Translations under genes and position numbers: made by a program
Shown here: piece by piece, positions 1 to 5,573 of the stretch
How the letters are laid out: every line of letters begins with the position of its first letter
Numbering within the stretch: position 1 is the stretch's first letter
Notes under the pieces: model-generated
The model's database searches: none
What the model saw: the letters and a program-made list of their open reading frames with translations, nothing else
What the model was told of the DNA's origin: nothing
Assembly (NCBI GenBank): GCA_002392385.1
Contig: DGGX01000066.1
Location: forward strand, 1 to 7,282
Length of the DNA stretch: 7,282 bases
Direction of reading: 5' to 3'
Source of the DNA: Lachnospiraceae bacterium UBA3863
GTDB taxonomy: Bacteria; Bacillota; Clostridia; Lachnospirales; Lachnospiraceae

Positions 1-977
1 TCCCAGATCTCGCCCACCAGCTCCTCCAGGATATCCTCGTCCGTGACGATACCCACCGTGCCGCCGTAGTTGTCCGTGACCACCGCCAGATTGATCTTCT
101 TCCTGGACATAATGGTCAGAAGGTCGTCGATCTTGGTGGACTGGTGCACGAAGAAGGGCTCGTACAGAAGGGGCCGGATATCGATGGCCTTGCCCATGCG
201 GACGTAATAGCGGATATAGCGGCGGATATGCAGGATACCGATGATATTGTCGATGGTGCCGTCGTAGACGGGCAGACGGCTGTGATTCTGCTCCTTGATA
301 TAGGCCAGGATCTCCTCCTGGGGCATATTGATATCGATGGCCGCCACGTCCACACGGCTGGTCAGGATGGTGTCCACCGTCACGTCGCCGAACTGCAGGG
401 CCGAGGAGATCAGGTCTCCCTGCTCCTCATCGATGGTCCCCTCCTCCGTCATATCCTCGATGATATCATAGAGGTCGCTTTCCGTGACGGACGACTCCTC
501 TTCCCCTCTGGTCATTCCCGCGGCCTTGTTTCCGATCCAGGTCAGGAGCGCTGCCGCCGGCCGCAGGACCGTCATCAGCAGCTTCATGATGCCGGAGAGG
601 CTCAGACTGAACACCTCGCTGTATTTGCGCGCAATACTTTTAGGCAGCATCTCTCCGAAGAAAAATACCACCAGCGTTGTGATCACAGTGGAAAGGGATA
701 CAGCGGATGCGCCCCACCGCTCAGTCACATAGACTGTCACGATGGATGCGGCGGCAAGATGTACGATATTGGTGCAGATCAGAAGCGTCGTGACGGCACG
801 GTCGAAATGCTCCGCGACATACAGCGCCCGCTCTGCCCGGCTGTCGCCCTTCTCCGCGGCTGTCTTGAGCCGGATGCGGGAAACTGAGGCAAAAGCGGTT
901 TCCATGACTGCAAAAAGCATGGCCCCCAGAAGCAGTAATAACACGATCAGCAAGGTAGATCGACTGCCATCGTCCAT
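1..977 (-). CDS. CorC/HlyC-family DUF21 and CBS-domain membrane protein, 3' end outside window
   Basis: About 325 residues lie in the window and the C-terminus runs off its left edge. An N-terminal DUF21 membrane domain has hydrophobic segments near residues 7-30, 61-85, 92-112 and 125-150, with the family signature GEMLPKS at 108-114. A pair of CBS domains follows (roughly 200-255 and 265-325), ending in the typical EELVGEIWD stretch that leads into the CorC_HlyC C-terminal domain, which is not seen. Members are linked to Mg/Co ion efflux or resistance; the older hemolysin label is usually misleading, and the exact substrate is unknown. The start is the only ATG in frame after an upstream TGA. 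The best Shine-Dalgarno, AAGGAG at 992-997, lies 14 nt away, which is long, while a weaker AGG sits nearer the ATG. No convincing promoter is seen. The family call is firm and the function is inferred. Confidence 0.93.
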   Translation of the reverse strand, partial: MDDGSRSTLLIVLLLLLGAMLFAVMETAFASVSRIRLKTAAEKGDSRAERALYVAEHFDRAVTTLLICTNIVHLAAASIVTVYVTERWGASAVSLSTVITTLVVFFFGEMLPKSIARKYSEVFSLSLSGIMKLLMTVLRPAAALLTWIGNKAAGMTRGEEESSVTESDLYDIIEDMTEEGTIDEEQGDLISSALQFGDVTVDTILTSRVDVAAIDINMPQEEILAYIKEQNHSRLPVYDGTIDNIIGILHIRRYIRYYVRMGKAIDIRPLLYEPFFVHQSTKIDDLLTIMSRKKINLAVVTDNYGGTVGIVTDEDILEELVGEIW

Positions 978-1003
978 AAGACCTGATCACACTCCTTAAC
1001 ACA

Positions 1004-1030
1004 TGTCCGCGGCCTCCGCGCCGGCGGACA
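1004..1030 (-). promoter_or_regulatory. Hairpin in the CorC-family mRNA leader
   Basis: TGTCCGC (1004-1010) pairs with GCGGACA (1024-1030). The inner GGC (1011-1013) pairs with GCC (1020-1022), with one bulged G at 1023 and a 6-nt loop. On the minus strand the hairpin ends about 6 nt before the AAGGAG of the downstream gene and has no T-run, so it is not a terminator. It could affect mRNA stability or access of ribosomes. The structure is seen in the sequence; the role is unknown. Confidence 0.4.
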
Positions 1031-1084
1031 GAACAGAAAAGACAGATACGGCATCCTCGGATACCATGTTCATGAGGGTAACAT

Positions 1085-1115
1085 AAAAAGGCGGCTTCTG
1101 CAAGGAAGAACCGCC
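1085..1115 (-). terminator. Rho-independent terminator, minus strand
   Basis: On the minus strand GGCGG plus TTCT (1107-1115) pairs with AGAA plus CCGCC (1090-1099), with one bulged base and a 7-nt loop (1100-1106), followed by five T residues (1085-1089). The other orientation has no T-run after the stem. The nearest minus-strand gene upstream is pheA, whose stop is about 700 bp away on the far side of the convergent thioesterase gene. The terminator may therefore end pheA read-through, or it may be an attenuator in a long leader of the CorC-family gene. No competing antiterminator was found. Confidence 0.65.
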
Positions 1116-1125
1116 CGCAAGTGCG

Positions 1126-1153
1126 TTTACAGTGCCTTTTTTTCCTGTATAAT
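1126..1153 (+). promoter_or_regulatory. Sigma-70-type promoter for the thioesterase gene
   Basis: The -35 box is TTTACA (1126-1131), the spacer is 16 bp and includes a run of seven T, and the -10 box is a perfect TATAAT (1148-1153). The predicted start near 1160 leaves an untranslated leader of about 100 nt before the ATG at 1262. The dyad CTGTAT-N7-ATACAG (1145-1163) overlaps the -10 box and start point. Confidence 0.75.
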
Positions 1154-1162
1154 AGGCATACA

Positions 1163-1185
1163 GGCCGGGGACAGGATCCCCGGCC
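1163..1185 (+). promoter_or_regulatory. GC-rich perfect dyad at the thioesterase transcript start
   Basis: GGCCGGGGA (1163-1171) and TCCCCGGCC (1177-1185) are perfect 9-bp inverted copies around a 5-nt loop. Neither strand has a T-run after it, so it is not a terminator. It starts about 3 nt after the predicted transcription start. It could be a 5'-terminal mRNA stem or an operator next to the promoter. The dyad is seen directly; its role is inferred. Confidence 0.5.
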
Positions 1186-1261
1186 CGGACAATAAGGCGC
1201 CGTGACGAACAGCAGACCCGCGTGCCTGCATCCGCATATAGATGCATAGAGAGGACAGACC

Positions 1262-1795
1262 ATGAGTAATTCGGAAACAGGACTCGGAAGGATGGGATCC
1301 GACTACGGCAAGAGCGATCCCAGGCCCAAAAAAACAGTGGAATTCTCACAGGTGGAGAACGTTTACCAGATCCGTTATGATCATCTCAACTCGGCCGGCA
1401 GACTCTTCGGCGGACAGCTGGTGGCCTGGATCGACGAGGTAGCCGGCGCTGTCGCCCTGCGCCACACCGGTCTCAATGTCACGACGGCCTCCATCGACAA
1501 CCTGACCTTCAAGCGCGGCGCCTATCTCCACGACCGTCTGGTCCTGCTGGGGCGCATGACCTATGTGGGCCGCAGCTCCTGCGAGGTGCGGGTGGACTCC
1601 TTCATCGAGGACAAGGAAGGCTTCCGCCGCGCCATCAACCGCGCTTTTCTCACCTTTGTGGCCGTCGACGGGAACGGCAGGCCCACCATGATCCCCTACG
1701 GTCTCGAGATCAGCGGCATCTCCGAACAGGCCCGCTGGGACGGCGCCCTCCTGCGCAGACTCAACCGCTCTTCCCGCAAGGACATGGGCTTCTGA
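1262..1795 (+). CDS. Hotdog-fold acyl-CoA thioesterase
   Basis: This 177-residue protein resembles the acyl-CoA hydrolase (YciA/ACOT) branch of the hotdog superfamily, which cleaves acyl-CoA to free acid and CoA in the cytoplasm. The segment HLNSAGRLFGGQLVAWIDEV (41-60) is the family's active-site and hotdog-helix region. N43 and D58 fall where the conserved Asn and the catalytic acid usually sit. A strand pattern typical of the fold continues to about residue 135 (ASIDNLTFKRG, GRMTYVGRSSCEVRV, AFLTFVAVDGNGRP). The first 25 or so residues are polar and poorly conserved in type. The start follows GAGAGGA (1249-1255) at 6-nt spacing. The gene has its own promoter and converges on pheA with only 28 nt between stop codons. 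Acyl chain preference cannot be told from the sequence. Confidence 0.9.
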   Translation: MSNSETGLGRMGSDYGKSDPRPKKTVEFSQVENVYQIRYDHLNSAGRLFGGQLVAWIDEVAGAVALRHTGLNVTTASIDNLTFKRGAYLHDRLVLLGRMTYVGRSSCEVRVDSFIEDKEGFRRAINRAFLTFVAVDGNGRPTMIPYGLEISGISEQARWDGALLRRLNRSSRKDMGF

Positions 1796-1823
1796 GACAT
1801 TTACGATCTTACGCGGCGGCCGT

Positions 1824-2930
1824 TCAGATGGTCTCGCCGCCCTGCAGCGCATCCTCCGCGGAGGTGTAGCTGCCCGCCACCTTCAGAGTCGTGCACACGC
1901 CGGCCAGCTCTTCCATGAGCTGCCGGCCTTTTTCTGTGGCCGTATCTCCCTCGATCTCCGCATAGAAGTAATAGTGCCAGGGCAGGTGCTTCATGGGACG
2001 GGACCGCAGGACCCGCATGTTGAAGCCGTGTCCGCTGATCACGTTGACGGCACGGGCCAACCCGCCCGCCTCGTCGCAGACGGTGAAGAGCAGGAGGAAG
2101 GCCCGCCCTGTCCCGCGCACGGGTGCCTCCACCGGGGAGAACACAGCGAAACGGGTCGTATTGGACCGGCTCTCATGGATGTGCCTGTCCAGGACCTTCA
2201 GACCGTACAGAGACGCCGTCTCCTCGCTGGCAATGGCCGCCAGGGAGGCGTCCTGCCTGTCCCGGACTGTCTGCGCGGCCACCGCCGTATTGGACATCTC
2301 CCGGGTCTCAAAGCCCCGCTCCAGGGTATAGGTCCGGCACTGGGCCAGGGCCTGGGGATGGCTGATCACGGTGCGGATGCCCTCCAGAGAAGACTCCGGG
2401 GTCCCCAGCAGGCAGTGATCCACGGCCATGTCATAGACGCCGTTGACATAGAGACGGCCTTCATAGAGAAGGTCCATGACCTGTCCGACCTCTCCCGCGT
2501 AGCTGTTCTCTATGGGCAGCACGGCCGTCTCGCAGTCGCCGTTCTCCACGGCCTGGTAGGCCTCCTCGAAGGAGCTGCAGGCCACCAGCCTGGCGTCGGG
2601 GAATATCCTGCGCGCGGCGATCTGGGCGAAGGCCCCCTCCACGCCGCTGTAGGCGACCCTGGTGCCCTCAATGAGACGGTGCTCGTACTGGCGGGTCCTG
2701 TGCATCACATCCTGGAGGAAGCACTGGTAGAGGCCCCTTTTCTCCGGATCCTTCACATTGGCGGCGCCGCGCTGCAGCACCCGCTCCTCCTGGGCCTTGT
2801 CCCTGACCGGCAGGCCGCGTTCCTTCTTCCAGGCGGCCACCGCCGCTCCGGCTCTCAGCCTGCGCTCGAACAGGGCCGCCATTTCACGGTCCACTGCCGC
2901 TATCTCCTGTCTTGCCTCTTCAATATCCAT
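1824..2930 (-). CDS. pheA: Bifunctional chorismate mutase/prephenate dehydratase (P-protein)
   Basis: This 368-residue fusion converts chorismate to prephenate and then phenylpyruvate, the committed branch to phenylalanine. An AroQ-type mutase domain covers residues 1-85, with R7, R24, K35, D44 and E48 matching active-site positions of the E. coli enzyme; Q47 stands where E. coli has R51. The dehydratase domain covers about 90-270, with VAYSGVEGAFAQ, PIENS (139-143), SHPQAL and the catalytic TRF (259-261). A C-terminal ACT domain (about 277-329) should bind phenylalanine. Its motifs read GGLA and RSRP rather than the E. coli GALV and ESRP. The start at 2930 was chosen over an upstream ATG at 2963 because AGGAGGAG sits just before it and directly overlaps the aroF stop. 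The gap to aroF is 10 nt, so the two are cotranscribed and probably translationally coupled. No terminator follows the stop. Confidence 0.96.
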   Translation of the reverse strand: MDIEEARQEIAAVDREMAALFERRLRAGAAVAAWKKERGLPVRDKAQEERVLQRGAANVKDPEKRGLYQCFLQDVMHRTRQYEHRLIEGTRVAYSGVEGAFAQIAARRIFPDARLVACSSFEEAYQAVENGDCETAVLPIENSYAGEVGQVMDLLYEGRLYVNGVYDMAVDHCLLGTPESSLEGIRTVISHPQALAQCRTYTLERGFETREMSNTAVAAQTVRDRQDASLAAIASEETASLYGLKVLDRHIHESRSNTTRFAVFSPVEAPVRGTGRAFLLLFTVCDEAGGLARAVNVISGHGFNMRVLRSRPMKHLPWHYYFYAEIEGDTATEKGRQLMEELAGVCTTLKVAGSYTSAEDALQGGETI

Positions 2931-2940
2931 GGTTCTCCTC

Positions 2941-3969
2941 CTAGAGCTGCTCCGCGATCTCATAGATCAGTCTCTCAGATTTCTCCCAGCCCAGGCAGGC
3001 GTCGGTGATGGACTTGCCGTAGCAGCCGCCGTCCACCTCCTGCCGGCCGTCCTCGATATAGCTCTCCACCATGAAGCCCTTGACCAGCCTGCGCACGTCC
3101 TCGCTCCAGCGGCAGCAGGACAGGACCTCCCGGATGATCCTGGGCTGCTGGAAGGGATCCTTGCCGGAATTAGCGTGGTTGCAGTCAATGATGACCGCCG
3201 GATTCTCCAGGCCTATCTTAGCATAGAGCTGGGACAGGTAGATGATGTCCTCGTAATGATAATTGGGGTGGGTGACGCCCTGGCGGTTTACATAGCCCCG
3301 CAGGATCGCGTGGGCGTAGGGGTTCCCGTAGGAGTGGGCCTCCCATCCCCGGTAGACGAAATCGTGGGGATGCTGGGCCGCCAGGATGCTGTTCATCATT
3401 ACGGTCAGGTCGCCGCTGGTGGGGTTCTTCATGCCCACGGCCACATCCATGCCGCTGGCCGTCAGACGGTGGTACTGGTCCTCCACGCTCCTGGCACCGA
3501 CGGCCACGTAGGCCAGAAGATCGTCCAGGTACCTGTAATTCTCCGGATACAGCATCTCGTCCGCGCAGGCGAATCCCGTCTCCTTGACGGCCCGCATATG
3601 CAGCTCGCGCATGGCGATGATCCCCTTGTAGAGGTCGGGACCGGCCCCCGGATCCGGCTGATGGACCAGGCCCAGATAGCCGTCTCCCGTCGTACGGGGC
3701 TTGCCCGTATAGATCCTGGGGACGATCAGGATCTTGTCCCTGACCTGCTCCTGGATCGGCATAAGGCGGGTGATATAGTCGATCACGCTGTCCTCATTGT
3801 CCGCGGAGCAGGGCCCGATAATGAGAAGAAGCCTGTCACTGCGGCCGCTGAAGATCTTCTTGATCTCCAGTCTCTGCCTCTCCACGGTCTCCGCCATGGC
3901 GGCTGTCAGGGGGTACATCTCCTTGGTCTCCATGGGCACTGTAAGCCTGCGGCTGAAAACCATATTCAT
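2941..3969 (-). CDS. aroF: DAHP synthase, class I (AroFGH type)
   Basis: This enzyme condenses phosphoenolpyruvate and erythrose 4-phosphate to DAHP, the first step of the shikimate pathway. It has 342 residues, close to the family's usual 350. Visible motifs in order are GPCS with metal ligand C54, KPRTT (90-94) for phosphoenolpyruvate binding, GARSVEDQYHR (158 onward), NHANS with H265, MVES with E302, and YGKSITDACLGWE with D324. Together these give the Cys-His-Glu-Asp metal site. The start at 3969 follows GAGAGGAGA at proper spacing; ATGs at 4005 and 3963 are possible but have worse sites, and the one at 4005 lies in the attenuator U-tract. It is the first gene of an operon with pheA, behind a Tyr/Phe-coding attenuator. 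The aroF label marks the family, and feedback specificity (Phe or Tyr) cannot be read here. Confidence 0.96.
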   Translation of the reverse strand: MNMVFSRRLTVPMETKEMYPLTAAMAETVERQRLEIKKIFSGRSDRLLLIIGPCSADNEDSVIDYITRLMPIQEQVRDKILIVPRIYTGKPRTTGDGYLGLVHQPDPGAGPDLYKGIIAMRELHMRAVKETGFACADEMLYPENYRYLDDLLAYVAVGARSVEDQYHRLTASGMDVAVGMKNPTSGDLTVMMNSILAAQHPHDFVYRGWEAHSYGNPYAHAILRGYVNRQGVTHPNYHYEDIIYLSQLYAKIGLENPAVIIDCNHANSGKDPFQQPRIIREVLSCCRWSEDVRRLVKGFMVESYIEDGRQEVDGGCYGKSITDACLGWEKSERLIYEIAEQL

Positions 3970-4003
3970 GCTGTTCTCTCCTCTCTTTCCGGTCTGATGA
4001 AAC

Positions 4004-4035
4004 AAAAAACGGCTCCGACAATACGTCGAAGCCGT
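4004..4035 (-). terminator. Attenuator terminator upstream of aroF (segments 3:4)
   Basis: On the minus strand ACGGCT (4030-4035), T4029 and CGAC (4025-4028) pair with GTCG (4016-4019), G4015 and AGCCGT (4009-4014). This gives an 11-bp stem with one G-U pair and a 5-nt loop, and a run of six T (4004-4009) follows. It sits 35 bp before the aroF start, after the promoter, so it can only serve to stop leader transcripts. Its 5' arm is also complementary to a segment inside the leader ORF. Confidence 0.88.
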
Positions 4036-4092
4036 GCGCCTTCTATAAAACTGCAGAGGACCGGTCAGATCCTGTTACCCGCAGGCACGGCT
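4030..4092 (-). promoter_or_regulatory. Antiterminator pairing (segments 2:3) of the aroF-pheA leader
   Basis: AGCCGTGC (4085-4092, segment 2, codons 25-27 of the leader peptide) is a perfect 8-bp complement of GCACGGCT (4030-4037, segment 3). Segment 3 is also the 5' arm of the terminator, so the two pairings exclude each other. Segment 2 can instead pair with ACGGCT at 4122-4127 (segment 1), which enclose a 7-bp hairpin AGCGGCT/AGCCGCT (4097-4115). That 1:2 structure would act as the pause and protector hairpin of a trp-type attenuator. The complementarity is seen directly; the mechanism is inferred. Confidence 0.75.
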
Positions 4093-4164
4093 AAAAAGCG
4101 GCTGGGCAAGCCGCTCCGTAAAGCCGTAAAAGTATGCTCTTTTCGAACATGCACTGCAGATCAT
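4075..4164 (-). CDS. Tyr/Phe-rich leader peptide of the aroF-pheA attenuator
   Basis: This is a 29-codon ORF whose start ATG (4162-4164) follows AAGGAG (4172-4177) at 7-nt spacing, as good a ribosome site as that of any real gene here. The peptide begins MICSACSKRA. Residues 11-15 are Tyr-Phe-Tyr-Gly-Phe, one more Phe lies at 24, and there is no Trp. TAA is at 4075-4077. Pairing segment 1 (4122-4127) lies within the aromatic codons, so a ribosome waiting for Tyr-tRNA or Phe-tRNA would cover it. Segment 2 (4085-4092) lies within about 15 nt of the stop codon, so a terminating ribosome would cover that instead. It is probably a cis-acting sensor rather than a functional protein. The ORF and its site are seen; translation is inferred. 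Confidence 0.82.
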   Translation of the reverse strand: MICSACSKRAYFYGFTERLAQPLFSRACG

Positions 4165-4195
4165 CGTAACACTCCTTATATACAGGCTGATGAGG

Positions 4196-4224
4196 AGTTT
4201 AACACTTCAAAGCAAAAAAGTCAA
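4196..4224 (-). promoter_or_regulatory. aroF: Promoter of the aroF-pheA operon
   Basis: On the minus strand the -35 box TTGACT (4219-4224), a 17-bp spacer and the -10 box TAAACT (4196-4201) lie just after the rhodanese stop. The predicted start near 4189 gives a leader of about 220 nt before aroF and puts the leader-peptide Shine-Dalgarno about 12 nt into the RNA. A TATATA at 4177-4182 was considered as an alternative -10 but has no matching -35. Confidence 0.7.
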
Positions 4225-4249
4225 ATCTTTTCTGCCGGACCGGGCCGGA

Positions 4250-4570
4250 TCACTTGACCATTCTGCCCGTGTAGTCCTGCACACCCCCGATATTCTTCAC
4301 GTTGGTGTAGCCCGCCTTCTGCAGAGCCGACACCGCCTTGCGGCTGCGGCCACCGCTGAGACAGTAGACGTAGATCGGCATATCCTTGTCATGGATGGCC
4401 GAGACTGTCTTGTCGATGGAACTCAGCGGAATATTCCGGGCTCCCTGCAGATGGCCGGCCGCGAACTCATCCCTGTCACGCACGTCGATCAGCATGGCGC
4501 GCTTCTGCCTTCTGTATTCCCTGTAGCCCTCGTTGATATCCGCCTTCTTAAAAAAATCAAAAAGTCCCAT
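4250..4570 (-). CDS. Single-domain rhodanese-like sulfurtransferase
   Basis: This 106-residue cytoplasmic protein is one rhodanese domain. LIDVRDRDEFAAGHLQGARN (residues 27-46) is the CH2-type motif, and YCLSGGRSRKA carries the active-site loop, with persulfide-forming C70 and R75 closing the six-residue loop. A C-terminal GGVQDYTG replaces the more usual GG..W.G with Tyr. The protein begins MGLFDFFKK, a short amphipathic stretch. Single-domain rhodaneses move sulfane sulfur between donors and thiol or cyanide acceptors; the physiological partner is unknown. The start at 4570 was chosen because AAGGAG (4577-4582) sits 6 nt upstream, whereas the ATG at 4597 has no site. The gene has its own promoter near 4610. 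No clear terminator separates it from the aroF promoter, although a GC-rich CCGG repeat lies just after the stop. Confidence 0.92.
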   Translation of the reverse strand: MGLFDFFKKADINEGYREYRRQKRAMLIDVRDRDEFAAGHLQGARNIPLSSIDKTVSAIHDKDMPIYVYCLSGGRSRKAVSALQKAGYTNVKNIGGVQDYTGRMVK

Positions 4571-4609
4571 GGTGATCTCCTTCCGCGGGTACTGCACTAA
4601 CCATCGTTC

Positions 4610-4618
4610 ATTATATCA
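4610..4618 (-). promoter_or_regulatory. Extended -10 promoter of the rhodanese gene
   Basis: The minus strand reads TGATATAAT: a perfect TATAAT (4610-4615) preceded by the extended -10 element TGn. Only a poor -35 (TTGGAG, 18 bp upstream) is present, as is common for extended -10 promoters. The upstream part overlaps the last codons of the lipoprotein gene. The leader would be about 30 nt. Confidence 0.65.
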
Positions 4619-4629
4619 CAGCCGGCCGT

Positions 4630-5493
4630 TTATCTCCAATTCTCCGTAAACAGGTCCGGATACCCCTCGAAGGGGATCTGGGCGTGCAGGGGGCCCACCG
4701 CATAGGGTGCCAGCTCATAGGGCGCGAAGTAGAAGGTGATGCCTTCCGCGTCCACCGTCCAGACCAGATTGTCCTTCAGGTCCCCGTTCTCGTCAAAATA
4801 GTCCTCGAGACCCCAGTCCGCCGTGTAGGTCTGGTCCTCAAAGTCCACCAGTCTCCCCGATACAGCTCTGCCCATGCCCGGCAGGTCCGCCACGATATCC
4901 GAAAGGGCGATGGGTTCCCCGGACGCGGTGTCGTAGGTATAGCCCTTGAAGGACACCATGTCGTGGGCGGCGCCGGGATAACCGGAGGCCCAGGTGTCCA
5001 GGAGGCTCAGGATCTTATCGTCGCTCCGGATGACCTGGATCTCCGTCTGCAGATGGCCCGCGGGGAATTCCTCCGGCTCGCCCTCGTAGGTCTCCAGGAA
5101 AGAGGCCGCCGCCCCGCTGATCTCCTCAAAGGTCGCCTGCGCGTCGTCCCACCGGTTCTGTCCCAGCAGCTCCACAGACCTGGCCAGCTGCGGCCACTCC
5201 GCTGCGGACTCGTCTGTGAGCCGGATGGTCATGTGGGTCCCCTGGGCCGTCACCACATCGTCGACCGCTTCTGATAATTCCTGCTCTCCTGTCTCGCAGA
5301 CCGGTGCCTGCGGAGCCTGCTCCGCTTCCGTCGCTTCTGTCTCTTCCGCCGTCTGCTCTTCCGCCTGCTCCACCGTCTGTTCTTCCGTCTGCTGCCCTGA
5401 CTGCTCAGCGGTCTGCCCCGCCGGGGCTCCGCTGCAGGCGCAGAGTACCGCTCCCAGCCATAAGGCCGCGATCACTGCCGTCCTTCTCTTCAT
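4630..5493 (-). CDS. DUF3298 (RsiV-like) lipoprotein
   Basis: This is a 287-residue predicted surface lipoprotein. The start at 5493 gives a type II signal peptide: KRR charge, hydrophobic core to L17, then lipobox L-C-A-C with lipidated C20. Residues 27-60 form a low-complexity linker of Glu, Gln, Thr and Ala, probably a flexible tether to the membrane. The folded part begins near residue 70. Its C-terminal third matches DUF3298, most clearly in TFYFAPYELAPYAVGPLHAQ followed by IPF. In RsiV this domain binds lysozyme, but here there is no anti-sigma domain and no neighbouring sigma factor, so that role should not be carried over. GGAGG (5504-5508) lies 10 nt before the ATG. In-frame ATGs further upstream lack ribosome sites and would place the signal peptide internally. 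No terminator lies before the rhodanese gene. Confidence 0.85.
   Translation of the reverse strand: MKRRTAVIAALWLGAVLCACSGAPAGQTAEQSGQQTEEQTVEQAEEQTAEETEATEAEQAPQAPVCETGEQELSEAVDDVVTAQGTHMTIRLTDESAAEWPQLARSVELLGQNRWDDAQATFEEISGAAASFLETYEGEPEEFPAGHLQTEIQVIRSDDKILSLLDTWASGYPGAAHDMVSFKGYTYDTASGEPIALSDIVADLPGMGRAVSGRLVDFEDQTYTADWGLEDYFDENGDLKDNLVWTVDAEGITFYFAPYELAPYAVGPLHAQIPFEGYPDLFTENWR
5314..5415 (-). repeat. Low-complexity Glu/Gln/Thr coding repeat in the lipoprotein
   Basis: The DNA for residues 27-60 is built from degenerate copies of short GAGCAGACG-like units that give EQT, EEQ and EQA words. Such tracts can change length by slippage. The protein segment lies between the lipidated Cys and the folded domain, so it looks like a spacer. 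Confidence 0.6.
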
Positions 5494-5517
5494 AGTCTTT
5501 CTGCCTCCGTCTCTTGC

Positions 5518-5546
5518 TGTATCCTGTGACTTTTCTCTTCTGTCCA
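5518..5546 (-). promoter_or_regulatory. Possible weak promoter of the lipoprotein gene
   Basis: On the minus strand TGGACA (5541-5546), a 17-bp spacer and GATACA (5518-5523) resemble -35 and -10 boxes. The -35 box matches consensus at five of six positions but the -10 box at only three. It lies after the fba terminator and before the lipoprotein ribosome site, where a promoter is expected. Confidence 0.3.
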
Positions 5547-5573
5547 TGCTCAGCGGGACTGCCGCCCACTGTA

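Noticed and set aside
144..887. Plus-strand open frame of 247 codons opposite the CorC-family gene
   Set aside because: It is an antisense shadow: the minus-strand frame has the DUF21 and CBS signatures.
996..1349. Minus-strand open frame ending in the ribosome site of the CorC-family gene, including a possible short peptide starting near 1071
   Set aside because: It crosses the thioesterase promoter, two dyads and a terminator. None of its ATG codons has a Shine-Dalgarno, so neither the long frame nor the 25-codon tail can be supported as a leader peptide.
1974..3008. Plus-strand open frame of 344 codons opposite pheA
   Set aside because: It is a shadow of pheA in the opposite strand, with a His/Gly/Gln-rich translation and no family resemblance.
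4093..4115. Inner leader hairpin with T residues as a stand-alone terminator
   Set aside because: It lies inside the leader ORF, has a short stem and only about five T, and would be covered by the translating ribosome. A pause function fits better.
3970..4189. T-box riboswitch in front of aroF
   Set aside because: The conserved T-box core (AGGGTGG-type) is absent, and the leader instead holds a translated ORF with trp-type alternative hairpins.
2758..4257. Long open frame on the plus strand (499 codons) across aroF and the leader
   Set aside because: It is antisense to aroF and part of pheA, which have complete catalytic motifs. It has no ribosome site and no recognisable domain, and long opposite-strand frames are expected in GC-rich coding DNA.
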